Source: Diphasiastrum complanatum (Eukaryota; Streptophyta; Lycopodiopsida; Lycopodiales; Lycopodiaceae). From it: a stretch of DNA of 64,000 nt. Where the stretch lies: the NCBI GenBank assembly GCA_029204225.1, contig CM055102.1:11237245-11301244 (forward strand). The letters run 5' to 3'. This document shows, in pieces, positions 12,401 to 27,400 of the stretch. The first letter of the stretch is position 1, and every line of letters starts with the position of its first letter. Under the pieces are notes generated by a model. That model did no database searches. It was not told the DNA's origin and worked only from the letters and a program-made list of their open reading frames with translations. The position numbers were made by a program, and so were the translations under genes.

Positions 12401-15400
12401 CAGAAGCAGCGGAGGCAGCAGAGCCAACAGAAGTTATGATGTGGAAGCAAGAAGCACAAAAGAAGGTCGATGCTCGGGTAGAAACTGGAAATGGACCTAT
12501 TCCTTGGTGGATGGCTCTTGCAGTTCGATGCTATGTGGTTGGTGCTCCAGTTGTCATTGCTCTACCTTGGGTAGCAAAAGTTTTGTTTTATCCATTTCAA
12601 GCAAAACCGCTGGGGCCTAATGAGGTTGAGTGGAAGAGGAAGAAAGTGGTAAGCAGTGTACTATTTATTTCTGGCAACTTTCAGTCTGCGCCTTGCAATT
12701 TGCCCACATTCAGTGTGAGAAGAGTGGCAAGCTAAGATTTGTAGGGTTAAGTTCATGCCGTGCTTTTCTGCATTGGTTATGATCTGTTTTGCTAAAGCTT
12801 AGTGTTTGATACTGAATGTAGGTGTTGTATGTAGTGCCTTTGTGAATATAGATAATGATTGATGTGCTGACCCTCCATCTTCGATTGACCTTTTTTTCGA
12901 GGTTTGTTCTTGGACAGCAGCATCATGAACATCTCTTCAAGATTATGTAGTGGAAGGTTAGGCGAAAACATGAAAAAACAATAATGCCATTGGGGCGTCA
13001 GAGTACCAGATAGCCTACTCATATTTGTACCTATCCGGCTTTGAAAGGGTAGCTGGAAATAATTTCTTCAAACTTCTCAACTATTTTTCATGATTATACC
13101 TAGTCATGATTAGAAGCTCTATTGATTCAAGAAAGTAGACGTGTCACAAGTTGTCACGCAGTAAGTTTGTTCTAGAATTGACCAGGGAGTTCAGTAAGGA
13201 TGATGGATATGAACTTAATTGTCTGGACCACGCTGCTGTAGAGGCTTGTACCAGGGATTAGCCTGCTAGTCGAGGTGGCCAAGATGATTGCTCGATGATG
13301 GGACATGTGGTTGGTTGTTATGTTGGCTTTTGACTGGGCAGGCTTCACTTGCTAGCTTGGTTTGAGGAGATTCAAGGATTGGGATCCTGAAAAATAGAAT
13401 TGGAGTGAGGAGAAAATCATGCTTGTGATTTGATAGTTTAAAACCTTTCCATCCAACCTTTTGACCTTGAGGATTGAGTTCAATTGATAGGTACTTCAAT
13501 AGTCGGTGCAGTACAAGTTCCAATCGTACATCCATGAGATAATCTCTCTAAGATTCAATGTGTGGATCATTGCAAGAAAAGTATTCCATTCTTAATGTGC
13601 AGTATGCAACCTCTTGTTTTCCAAAAGAAGCTGGCATATCTTCCTAGAATGACATCGCTTCTATCGCCAAATCACTGCTATCTTTCTTGACCACCATTTG
13701 TCTACTAGGATTAGTGATTCAAAACTTGGGAGATCTTGAGAATTTAGAAATTCTTATCAAATTTCTCATTCTTCTAGATAGGCTTTCTAGCCTTGAATTT
13801 TCTGTCAGATAATTCCTACAATTCAGGGGTATCACTACCTTAGTGTCTAATAGTTGGGTCTGTGTCAGTGGCTTTCAATGGGGCAAGGTAAATCAAGTCA
13901 TTGTTCCTTGCTAATGATGCCATGGTGCTTATGTTGGAGTTTCTAACATGTTATGCCTACTTTTTGTTGATGTGATTGTATGCAGGAAAAATTGCAGAAG
14001 AGGCTGGAGCCTGGAATGAAACAGCAGAGGGTGGATCCTGTTAAAACTCTGTTTGACAGAATGAAGGTAAGAGACCGTTTTGGTGGTCGGTTTGTTTGCT
14101 TGGTTACTCAAGGTTTTTCAATCTTGATACAGGGCTGTTCGTTGTCTTGAATTTCCAAGCTCAATCACATCATAGCATAAAGACCATATAAATACAGCAG
14201 CAATTTTCAGAGTTTCTTTGTTAGGGATTCTCCCCAAAGATACACAGGCATAGCTCAGGTCTGCCTTGTAGAAACCCTGCCATAAAGACACCTACTGCTC
14301 AGACTCTCTGGAGCAACACTGAATGCTATATATCTGTCTCAAACAGACAAAAAGTTGACATCATCTTATAAACCCTCATGAAAAGTTGTTGATTGCTTTT
14401 GCACACAGCCTTGTGCTCTATGATAGAAGCCCTTAAAGTAGTCTCTTAGCCAAAACCTTAGTTTTTCACCTTCCTGTTGATAAAGGTTAAAGGCCTCCTA
14501 TAATTTTCCAATATCAGTTGGAATTGTATGTTGCTTTGGATTGAGCACTTAGCTGAATAGCATAACTATGTTGGAGGATCAACATACTTTTGTTCAAAAG
14601 TGGAGGTCAACGGCAAATTCCAACGTGGTAAGTTCCATGAACAAAAATTTCTGTTGGTATCTTACCTCACGTGCTCCTACTTTTTCGTTTTTGCAAAGTT
14701 TGATGGAGAAGGAAAAAAAAATCCTCTGTCGAGAAAATTCTCAAATCCTATGAAAACCTCAACTTTCTGGCTTTGGATCCTTCAACAATACAAGCCTGTC
14801 AAGCTTCATCCCCACCTCAAATGTATGACATGTGAAGCCTGTGAAGAATTTGTAGCTCCTATAGCTAAACAAAATAAGATTATCGCTTCAACTTGTGAGC
14901 TCATGATTGAATCTTTTGTAGGCATCATGTTTATGTTACTTAAATCATCTATATTCTTTCTAGATCATGTGATTAGTAGCCAAATGAATTTTCTATTCCC
15001 ACCATTCTGGTGCATCTCAGCGTAAGTCCAATTTGAGGATTGCTTATGTTCATCAATGGATGAACCATCTTAGGGAAATGCTAAACTTTATTAATGTAAT
15101 CTCATTTTAAGGTAATCTTTATCATTTGATGACAATGGTGGATCCACTTTCTCTTTAGAGGCTATGAGCTGCAATCATGAAGATTTTAACTGCTACATGA
15201 TGACCTGTGAAGTGGAACTATTTGGGCTATCTTGCAAAATAGCATTAAAATAAAGTGATATTTTAATGTTATTTTGCAAGATAGCCCAAAGACAAACAAA
15301 GACAAAGAAATCAATAATAGAAGCTGCTGTCCAGCTCCCTTGTTTATAAAGAAATTTGTTACTGAGTGATGAGACCCTTGAGAATGAGTGCTCAAAAGTA

Positions 15401-18400
15401 CCGAAAACCATTTTAACAACTGGAATCAGACTTTCCTGCTTATAAGGCCCCACCCCTCACAATGTCTCACAAAATAGACATATCCAAGTCAATCTAGCTA
15501 AGATCTTGTTTTGATGTTGAATGGGTAATACTGTCCTTACCTTAAAAACATACAGGTAGCGGACTTCATGATATCTAAACAATATTGTTCTTCTAGTGAC
15601 AATATAAAAGCTTGATTGTATAAAATGTATAAAACTTTCTAAGTTCTATTAATTTTTTTTGATTTTTTTTCCATTGTTGACGCTTTTTTATATATTTAGC
15701 AAATGGCACCTCATTGAATGCTGAACTTTGCCAGTACAGTTTACTGTCTGGATGCATTTAAGATTGCTGGACTTGGTATTCTTGCTGACATTTTTATAAC
15801 GTGACTGGTATGGCAAATACATAGACTATTGTCTTCTATGAAGAGCTGATTGTTCCATATTGGTTTAGAAATGATCTTACAACAATCTGCAAGTATGGAA
15901 GGGCAAGATGCATTCTTTTGGTAATAATTTGTTCCACCTGCCTTCACATAGATGCAGTAGCTGATTTGGGATGTTTCGATTTGTTATTGTTTTATTGATC
16001 TCTTTCAGCGCGTAAAGCAGCCACAAGTTAGTCTGAAAGACTTTGCTGGTATTGAGACAGTCAAGGAAGAAGTCAACGAAGTTATCACTTTTTTGAAGAA
16101 CCCAAATGCCTTCAAGGAGATAGGAGCAAGACCTCCTAGGGTAAGCACAGGCGTCAATGCTTCTTGCACAAACACATCTCAGAGTTTATTTTTAATCAGG
16201 ATTTGATATGGATATTCTTTGAAACCCAACTAAGCTAAAAAGCCATAACAGTTAAAATTTTACCATTTGAAAGATATTTGGCCTGGGAATGGAAAATCGA
16301 ATATTTGACCCTGTGTCTTTTATGCAAGTTCAATGCGAATGCAGTGTAGAAGTTTTTGAAACTAGTAGAAAATGGCTGATCTTTATTCATACCTTATCAA
16401 TCACTAACATCATTATGGTTTTTACAAACAACCAAAACGGACAGCATGATTTGACATGTCCTAGACATACTTCAGTTTGGTCAACTTTTCCAAAAGGAAG
16501 TAGTGACCTGTCAGAAACAAGGATTGCGATGATAAGTTATGATGGACTTCATCTCATATGCTACATTTCTTTTATGCCTGTTGCTTTGGTCCAAAGCTAA
16601 AGCGAGGTGCTTAATGTTCAGAGACAGAGTTGTATGGGACCATCATATAATGGCTTATTCTTCATTGGTTATGCTTCTAGATGGCCTATTTTGATAGGAA
16701 TTCAAGGCTTAAAAGTTTTTATGTCATTGAGCTGAATCAAATCTCTGATTTATGGCATGAAAGTATTGAGTGGTATAAAAGGAAGTGTTGGTCATGTCAC
16801 TTCTCATACAGGTTTTGGTTATTCAGTAGTTTGAACCTCTTGCTAACCACATAAATTGGCATTGGATCCCTTTCATATTGGATTTTTATAGGAGGAAGAT
16901 GAGTTCTGAACTTCAGATGTGCGTATCTCCGTAAATTGAGAAATCACAAATAACAATGCTTGTATTTCCTGAGTAGATATTTGATTTGATTGTATTTGGA
17001 TGCAAGAAATTATGCAACCATGAGCTGAAGGTTTTTGATTTTGCTAGCTTCAACATTTTTGGTTATTAACCGTAAGACCCCCAGCTAACGATTGCCAGCT
17101 ATGAAAGAGAATTTTTGCCTTTTCTAAATTCAGTAAAATGGTAGAATTGAACGATGCCTACTCATGTATTCTTGCAGAATGCATTAAGTTTATATTCTAG
17201 CTTGCCTACATTGCTTGGATTTTTGGCCACCAGTGGCCTATGATTTTAATATGTGATTTGTTTTCATGTTAAATTGTTCTAGTCTTGTGTCCTTGTGGTG
17301 CTTCTGAACATATATGCACATTATGCCTTGATGTTAATGACACCTAGCTAGAAGAACAAATGTTTGATCTATAATAACAAGAAGGTCCATAATAGCTTCG
17401 GCACCAACTAGCTTCGAACCTAATTCTTTCTTGTCTTCTTTTGCAGGGGGTGCTCATAGTAGGCGAATCAGGAACTGGAAAGACAACTTTGGCAATGGCC
17501 ATTGCTGCTGAAGCAAAAGTCCCTTTGGTTGAGGTGCAAGGTGCAGAGCTGGAGGGAGGGGCATGGGTAGGCCAGGGTGCCTCCAATGTCCGAGAGCTTT
17601 TCAAAACTGCCAGGGAACTTGTAAGCTAAAATTGTATTGCACGCAACAAAACTACAAGCTTTATTAATGTACATAGAGAAGTTGCTTTAAGAAGTGGCCT
17701 AGTATGAGATGCTTCCTATTTTCTGCCGAGGTCAATTGAATCTCATAGTTCCTTCTTATGTAATGACACTGCAAAACCCATTATTTTCTAAAGCCTTTAT
17801 TGTTATGGACACACGCTTGTTAAAATCGGGTACAGAAGCAAGGATACTTTGAAGCTTAGTAAAAGAATCTTGACATGAAGGAGTCCAATCAGACTTAGCA
17901 CCCTTACGAAGTAAGGAATGAAGCGGATGAGCCACAGTAGCAAAATGGGGGACAGGCTTACGCAGATGTGTAGCTAGGCCTAATAACATACGAACAACAT
18001 CGGTAGGTATGGGCCACTGAAGGATAGCACGAACTTTAGAAGGATCAAGGGAAATGGTGCCATTACTAACAATGAAACCCAGAAAATCGATAGAGGAACT
18101 GGCAAAAGTATATTTAGACCGTTTAGCGTAAAGCTGATGTAAACAAGGACACAACTACCAAGCAAAGGCCAAAAAATATTATTCATAACGTTTTGAAAGG
18201 TAGGAGGGGAGGTAATGTAGAAGGCTCGGCAAACACAAAAGTGCATGTCGTCAGTATATCAGAAATAACAGGTGGCAACAACATAACAGGGGCCGGAGAA
18301 GTAGCCAACTGAACGCATAAAAGTGCAGCACAATGTGCCTTAGGAAGGCTACGAACAAACTGCTTAGCAGAAATAAGTGAATAGTCTGCAGAAGAATCAA

Positions 18401-21400
18401 TACCAATGAACGTATAGGGAGTTTTGTCGATGGGCGAGGTGTGGACAGTTACGATTCAAATGGTCGGAGCTACGATAGTTAAAACATAGATTTTTAGCAC
18501 GAATTTCAGCCATTTCCTGTGGTGTATACCGTTTTAGGATAATGGGACGAGGAGTTGTCGGGGTACAAACAATAGAGAAAGAACCGATATGTTTGGTTTT
18601 CTGAAGCTGACTAACATTTCTCTTCTGGTTAGTTTTGCATTTGATTGAGCTACTGACATGTTTTATTTGGTCTACGAATTTGACATAAAATGATGTGCTT
18701 TTTGGATGCACTATGTGCACTGTTCTTACAGGCCCCACTTATCATTTTTATGGACGATTTTGATCACTTTGCGGGGATCCGGGGCACGACATCAGATAAA
18801 AGTTCTCAAGAACACGAGTCTTTAATAAATCAGCTTCTTGTTGAGCTTGATGGGTACGGTGTTGTTTTTCTGTTTCCATTTTACTTTGATGTGCTACCTT
18901 TCTTTTTACTGCTCATCACTTGCTTGGAAGCTACTTCAATGCTGTTTACTCTTTTGGCTTGAGAAGTTAGGCAACACCCTGTAGCTGAAGTCATTGTAAA
19001 AAGCTTTTTGATTATTCATAGGATCCTAATTAAGCCTGAATTAGTGCCTTATTGTGGATGCCATAAAATAGTGAAGATTTACTAGTTGCAACAAAAACTA
19101 GCTAATGATGGGTCTGGTGAAATCTTTTCATGTGAAAGATTGTCCTGAAAGAGACTTGTTACAAGAAGATTTTTGCCCTCACTTTCTACTTGCCTGCAAA
19201 GTGCTTCAAGAAAATATATGAAGAACAAGAGCTATCCATGCGTCAATATGTATAGTTCTCCTTCAAAACAAAGCGAAAGCTAGCTAACGTGCTCCTTTTA
19301 TGAACTTCATTTGGCATACTCCGTTGCAACGTCAATCCTACTCTGTGGTGATTTAGTGTCAGAAAAAGGCAGAATTGATTGTATCATATTCTAATAGCTA
19401 AAAAGCTGCCCTAAGTTTGACTTTAGGGAGCTAATTGCTACCACTTATAACATTTTCATAACAAAATGTCGGGAGTCAATGTGAAATTTGCAACTTTTGT
19501 GCCAAATTCTAAGGCTAGTGAACCCAATACCTTAAGTTAATGACTATGTCCATCGTAAGATCAAATTGAATCCAATCAACCGTGTGTCTCTTGAATGAGA
19601 AATATCTAATTCCAGTTATATCTATATTTGCACAAAATAGTCTTACCGTAATTTGGGTGCCCTTCAAAATGAAAGTAAAGTTCTCTTAAACAGGATCGTG
19701 TAACCAGTGATCTGGATACTTTCCTTACATGTCTAGTCCTCCTACTGTCTTTTCTGAGGACATGGCATCGTGCCTTCTGTGATGCATATTGCTTCATGTT
19801 TGCTTTCCTAGTAACATGTACAACATCACTTTCTTGTTGAGACTTTTCCCTAAACCCGAACAAAATGGCTAAACATAGTGAAGAATGCTGTACACTTCTT
19901 CCTTAACAACTATTTGTACTAATAACCTAGTAGGGTGGAGATGGTATTCTTGCCATATTGTGGAGGGTTGGAAACAATTTTGCTATTTCTAGATCATACC
20001 ATAATGTACTGTCATAGTGATTTTTTTATTGTGGTGATGGATCACGTTTCTGTTAGGCATCATGCACTATGAGCACCTGAACACACTGTATCTGAAGATA
20101 ATGCTTACTTTCAAGTTTCAAAGCGTGAGATCTAATCAGTTTGGTAGTTGTCAGGATTGTTAAAGCAGGGTTTTTCTTCTGTAACTTTGAACCATGGGAC
20201 TAGTGCTATTTTCTTTAAGCGTGTAACTGATATGGTTGGAAATGTTAGGTAGCTGATTGTTTGCTATCTATGTGGGAGAACTTTATTTTCTATAGTGATC
20301 TTGTAATCATGAAGATAGTTTTTGGTTTGCTAGATGCATTTTATATCTGCTCCTGGTGGACTTTTCATGTGATGTGTTTTTCATTCTTTAGCTATATGTT
20401 ATGGAGTCTATGAGAAGATCATATTAGTTTGGTTCATGTACCATATTTTGCTAGTTATAAAGTATTGTATCTTATATCATTATATGTCATTATACACTAG
20501 AAGCTTGAAGGTGAAGCTCTAATGTCTTGTAGATTTGAAACGCAAGAGGGAGTTGTAATGATTGCTACCACTAGCAAGCCATGGACCATTGATGAGGCAT
20601 TACGGAGACCAGGACGTATGGATCGGACTATTATGCTGCCAAGCCCGAATAGGAGAGAACGCGAACAAATTCTTAAAAAAGTTGCTGAAGAGACAATGGA
20701 CAAGATGTTAGTTAATCATGTGAATTGGGCAGTGGTATGGATTAATTTTACTGCTACTTTTGAATTTCACTATGTATATGATGAAAATGATTAATAAGTT
20801 ACTGCAGCATGGTTGCGATTGTTAACTTTATAGATCTCTTTTAGGATAGCAAAATTTTTCTAGTAAACTGGTGTTGCCATAGCTGTTTGATATACAGTAT
20901 TTTATTTGAGTCCTTTGCATAGCTTGGACCTGCCATAATCTGATGAAAATAAGATACATGGGTGCTAGTTATAAATATAGCTTATGTTACTAGAAGGCAA
21001 TGACAACAATGAGCTGAAATCACCTGTTCAATTGCTGAAGTTAGTCATACAGAGAATGGGTCAACTAAACCTTTCACTTACTACTTTCCAGATGGTTCAA
21101 CAGTTTGACTTTTAGGATCACCTTTTGTCTCCTTTCCTTCTTTCAAATAATGAAAAATCTGTTTGTGCCTAGAGTAGTCAGAATATGTAGCTCAAGGGTT
21201 CTACTCTATCTTTCGTGATGCATTTTGTCCACCAGTTTCAGTTAGGTTTTGAGCAAGCTGAATTTTTGAACATGATTTCCTTATTCTTCTATCCAAACAC
21301 GAACTTCATTTGATTGGCTTTGCTCTTACTGCTAGCTTTTATCACGACTAACTCTGCCCTTCACCTCCAGAGTAGTGTTAGAACCTCAGGAAGTTGGCCT

Positions 21401-24400
21401 TTGTATCAATGTATGAAAGCAAATGGGAGCATACATTTGTGCATGTGGCCAAACCTACTCTCGGGCACTGATGAAGGAATTAGGGACATTGTAGCAATTG
21501 GTCCATGCTATGCATGGAGTTGATGATCTGAAACTTTGTGGTGAACTTCATAAGGTTGAAGATTGCACTCCTCCTTTGTTATGCTGGGTACTATCCTAGA
21601 CCCTTTTGCACTGGGGAACTCTTTACAGAAACACTTATCTTGTTGACAAATATCTTAATTTGAGAGCCTGAACACAATTGTGGTTAGGGATCATACCAAA
21701 AGTTTTCCACACTCTTTGAATCATGCCCTATTTGGTCTTGGTACATGAGGCCATTAACAATACCGACCTCTGAAAAGGATCAAGAATCTGTGAAATTGGA
21801 TTGACTAGTTTCACATACACCTCAGTTGCATTTCTTAGTCTTCAATTTCAGTTAATTTAATTTCTGGGTATACTAGCTGATAGTTCAACCTCACAGCCGA
21901 GATATGCCGGAGCTGTCTAAGGTGACTTGGGGTTTTTCTATCATTTAGTGTTGTTGAGCCCTTGGCCTCATGTCTATTCTAATCTAGGACAAAATAAGTA
22001 CAAGTACAGATTTTTGCATCTCTTGTACCCACCCCCTTGCCTTGAATCATCCGTATACTGTGTTCACTGCTCTTTCACATGCTTTGATTGTCTTAAACCA
22101 TTTCAGTGTTCCTGTGATCAGTCTTCACAAGTTTAGAGTCGGCTGAAGATATTTACACTTTGACATCATGCTCCATTCATACATGGAAATGGTAACTAAA
22201 AATAATGATTGACCTGTGCTGTTTGTTGCAGGTTGCCGAGAAAACAGCAGGGTTGGCACCTTCCCAACTCAAATATGTTCCTCAAGCACTTGAAAGCAAT
22301 GCTTTGACTGGAAAGATTACAGATGAGGAGGAGCTCTTTTCTGTTTATGGATGGCTTGCAGTTAATTCTTATTCTTCCCTGTTTTCTTTGTTGGCTTTGC
22401 TATTTTAAACATCGTCTTTTGATGAAGTTTGAGAGAAGTGGAAACTTGATGCTTGGCAGTTCAGCATAGCTTTAAATCCAATGGTTTTGTTTTGGCAGAC
22501 TGTAAACTCAATAACTCCAAAGTGGATCCAAAAGCTTTCCTGGGTACAAAACTGGGAGAAAGGCCTGATTGATTGGTTAGGACTCAAAGTAACCAAAGGG
22601 GATTTGGAAATGGCTGTGGAGACTATGGATGCTTATGGGCAGACAAAGACTGGCCTTGAGGTTCGGGATCCTCCTTATGTGGTGAGTTTTAAGACCTTTT
22701 ACAAACTCTTTTTGCTTCACATGTTTTTGTGCCATTAGATTCTAATGTGAAGCTTCTGCAAAGACTTTTGTTTTGGAATCTAAGTTTAGTAAGTGCTGAA
22801 AAGGTTATAGAATAGGTGACGCCATGCAAACCTTTGTGCACCTAGACCAGGATATTGCTTCAATTCTGATTGCTTTTTACTCCTTTTTGAAATACTGTTT
22901 ATGACAATGGACCTAGATTGTTTTAGGTGCAGGTTCACAATATACCATTACTTTTTTAACATGGACATACGGGAAGTTAATTGCAGCCTATCCGTCTTCT
23001 GCATGACAAAAAATTCATCTCACACCATGCTTAAAAGTTTGGTTTGGAGCTCAAGTCTTGCTATATACAGTATAAAGGTCGAAAAGCTTGTGATCAGCCC
23101 AAGTAAATGACAGTTTTGATATTCATATTTGGCTCCTTTGGACTTGTAATTATGTTGCTTACATGAGAAAGGGCCAGCCAACTTCTAATGAGTATAATCA
23201 ATTCTAGCAATGCCATAGCGAATTAGGATAAGAGTTTCAATTCAAGTGTTAGCACTAAGAGGCGGGCAAACCTTGGTGACTTGTGTTGAAGATATGTGCA
23301 GTGAGAGTAGCAACAAGTTTGGAGTGGCTGATAAGTTCGGGTTGTTAACTCCTCAGAGAAAGGGAGTGTTGGAAAGTAATCATTATTTTTTCATGCATTT
23401 GCTGTGGATATCGGGGAGGATTAAGTGGGCAGGACACCAACGATGAATCTCAGGATGTGATTTAGGATGAGTATCTGAGAACCAGTCGATTCATAAGCAA
23501 TTTAGCTCACCTAGAGTGCATGTAACTTATATGAAATTATGACCAATTATGGTTATGTGGATCGAGATGGCACATTGTGCTCCTATAATGCCCATGAATG
23601 GTCTAAGGAAGTCTTAAGAATCGGGATTGTCTTTGAGAATGTAAGGAATTGTGTAAAATTACATTCATGCCTGCAAAAGAAGTTGAAGTGCAAGGAAAAG
23701 CAACCACAATTCACTAGATATATGTTGAAATTAAAATTGCTCATACAAGAAGCACTCATTCATGATAAAGGCGAAGCATATAGCAAGAAAAGCACAACTA
23801 CCTTCGCTCTCAATCGTCCTTGGTCAATTTGGAGCGATTTTGTGTTAGGAGATACATAAGCGATCCTTTGAGTAAGTGTTGTGTATTTGACACTTTGGCA
23901 CCCTTACAACTATTGTCAATATAGATATGGTGCAATGGGCTTACATCCTCAAATAGCCTCACTCAACTTTAGGTCACTATGCTTTCACATATGCTATGGG
24001 CCAAGTTGTTTGTTCAACATGAGCTTGTCTTGGGGCAAATTTTCCTTGCCTCCTATTGAGGTGGAGCCTGTCTTTAGTTTGATCATGTACATTCAAAGAG
24101 TTTTGGAGTTTGGAGATTTAGATATGGGGAGAGAGAGAGATATACATGGCTAGCACTCACATCATCACTTGTGATCTATGAGCATGAGCAGTACTCATCC
24201 TGATACTTCTAGGACTCATGGCTATTGGCTTCATTTGCCATATCTGTTTCTCACCTTTTGATGGGGACTCACTCCTATATTTCAATGGTTTTTATAAATA
24301 TCAATCATGTATTGGAAGAGATCGGTTAGGTACTTTGGGAGTCATACATGATACTCCATGGGCAAGTGTACACTTAGCATGTCCCAAGGCATCGTCATCA

Positions 24401-27400
24401 TTCACAATTTTCTATACTCTTATCTCAGGACATACATCATTAAAGATAGTCTAATATCTACTAATTGTGTTATACTTTGATATCACTTTGTTTCTTTCAT
24501 AGTTTTTTTTATCAGAGATCTGTTTTGTTTCCTAAGTTAGAAACACATGTGAGATGTGCTCTTTAGTCTTATGTCCTTTCTGTTACTCCAAAAACAAGGA
24601 CTAAGGTTTCTTTCTTACTTCCCTTTCCTCTTCCATGCATGCAAGTGCCTAGGATGAATATTTAAGCACAAGGATATTGTGCTAGAATAATCACTCACAT
24701 ATGTCACTCTCTTGGAGATTAAAGTCCTCTTGTAGTGTGTGTGCATAGGTGAGCTAGGAACTTGGAGATCTCCATCACCCTCTTGTATCTCAGGCGCCAT
24801 AGTGGAGCTCTATCATGAAATTTCTGATTAGCTTTGTCTACAATCTATTGATTCAATGGACATGGGCATGGCCAAGACTTTTGTTGATGTGAGCTAGCCA
24901 TTTTTTAATGGCTTAGCTAGTTGGCTTGGCTCTAGGAAATTCACTTGCCACCCTCATAGTGGCAGCCATAGTGTTGTGGATTATCTCATGGGATCACCCT
25001 CTTCCATTCTGTTTATCTCAGATTTTCGTATCTTGACCACCATTCTTGCAGACTATTCATGCCTCTCTCCATGATTTTCCCCATAATATACCTCTGGAAT
25101 CTCAAGCTGCCTCTCTAACTTTTTTGTCCCACCTATCACGTCCCAAAATCAATCTCAATCAACTGAATAACACCCTTTTTGGTATGACTAGTGCCATTAT
25201 TACCACCAACACGTTGTCCAAGCACGATACCATTCACCTTACCTCCTCCATGATGCCCGTTGCATTTGTCATTGTGTTCTTTGCACCCAAAAGTGCACAT
25301 ATGAATCAAAGCCTTAAACCCATTGCAAGCAGTTGTTGTTGTAGTCAACCATCATCATTTCAGATTGGGAGCTTAAAGAGGGGCGCATGCAGGGAGCCAT
25401 GCATTAAGGAAGTCAACGAAAATACTCTAGTAAGAGTTAAGACACCCAAGGTCTACTCTTCCAAGATTACAAAACTCCAACAACTGTATGGAGTAGCTAT
25501 GGATCAAATGAAAAGACTTGAACAAGCCTTTAACATAATAGTCATCGAAAAACACAGATTGGAGGCTTCATTTTGTTTTGAAATAAAACCTATGGGTCCT
25601 TTGGTTGCATTATGGAAGACCTCATCAACAACTTTTCATTACTTCCCATTAACCACTTGGCCCTTGAAACCGAGTTCTTAATTAGCTTATGTGCTTCTTG
25701 CAAGATAACATGTTCAAGGGACTGCATGGGCTTGAAAATTAAAATTTTGAACTCTATTTAATACCCTTAAAAGACATCATTTTGGAAGGTGTGGTGTTAT
25801 GAACTACTTGAAATTTTGTAGGTGGCTTGAAAAGCAAAATTTTGAATTCTATCCATCACCCTTCAAACCTCATCATTCGGATAGGTTGCAACGCACAATC
25901 GCTTGTTTGTGTCTTGATTCTTACTACATGTGGTATGAATTTTGATAGGTTATATGTACCACTTCGGTTCTGTAAAAGAACTAGATTTGCCCATCTAACC
26001 TGTTTTCAAGATTCAAAACAATTAGGCTTGGGTCATCCCACTAGATGTCAGTTCTTTGCCACTAGACTTTCATCCATCCTCTGCCATAGGTTCTTTCTTA
26101 GAACCTTATCAAATTATGATGCAACAAAATAAAATTCTGTTGATTTTTTCGTTTTGCTATTCAATATCCTATACATTGCTGTTTCTTTCTTTGCAAGGGA
26201 ATGTAAAGAAAATGACAAATTTCATATATTATTCTTCATTCCTTTTCAATTAGTGGACAAGGGAGGGCAAATTTCCACATGCTGTGTGGGCTGCTGGTCG
26301 AGGTTTGGTGGCTCTTCTCCTTCCAGATTTTGATGTCGTGGATCACATATGGCTTGATCCAACTTCATGGGAGGTATAGTAGCAATTCTTTTTCAGTTTT
26401 GAATTATATGATTTTGGCTTCCTTTAAAAGTATGTATTTTGCAATGGCAACTTCTAGCCGTTAGGACATGTTAGCTACTTGATAGTTCAGAGCTTTAGAA
26501 AATATAGGTTTTGCAACTGAGTCAGATTTAACTAGAGAATGAGAATGTGGGCAGCGAATGTTGTGTTGATCAAAGGTATGGTTGCATTCAGATTCTGAAA
26601 TGAGTGACATCAAGCATTGCTATTTCCCATACAAGGAGTGCCTTCCCATGTCTGTTATGGACCTTAGGGTACCTTTCAAAATTTCACAAACATCTAAAAT
26701 GAACCAAGCGTATGGATGGCTTCTATACATGATAGGCTAATATCAAATAGGGTACATGCATTTTGTATAGGTACAATATCAGAATGTGCTACTTGCATGG
26801 ACTAGTATCGTAGCTACCTTAAGAAACTAAAAGTACAACCATAACATTTGCCATGAAAGTTAATGTTATTCTCCAAAAGAGTAGTTCTGCCCATTTATCC
26901 AATAAAAGAATCAGCTCAAACTCATTTCTTGTACATGCAAGTTCCTCTTCCCCCTTCAGTAAGTATGTTGACTTTAATCACCAATGCAAGTTCTCATACA
27001 TTTGTTATCCTATTATCTTATAATATTAGTCGTTAACCACTAGTTTTGTTTCTAGTGTAGTATTAATGATTTTGGGCCCTCAGGCTTGCATAATTGTTCA
27101 ATTGATATTGTTTATTGAACTTGGAGCGAAGGGCCCATTTAAGTTTGTAAAGTTAGGCCTTGTTAACTAATGATGTTCTCTTTGCAACATGCCAATGTGG
27201 TTTTCTTGAATAAGTCATAAACTGGCTTACCATCTCAACAACATATGAAATATTTGGTCTAGTGATAGTAACAAAGATGAGACTTTCAACCAAATGTATA
27301 TAAAGAATCTCATTCACTTTATTTTCTGCATCAAAAGACCCCAGTTTTTTATTAGACTCAACTGATGTATTTGCTGCTTTATAGTCAAGTATGGTGTATT

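Noticed and set aside
12016-12620. Alternative open frames over exons 3 and 4
   Set aside because: They overlap the exons in wrong frames and cross both splice borders; the FTSHI5 frame explains the sequence.
15221-15290. miRNA gene
   Set aside because: The loop is only 8 nt and the stem almost perfect; typical plant precursors are longer with bulges. Kept as a hairpin without an RNA call.
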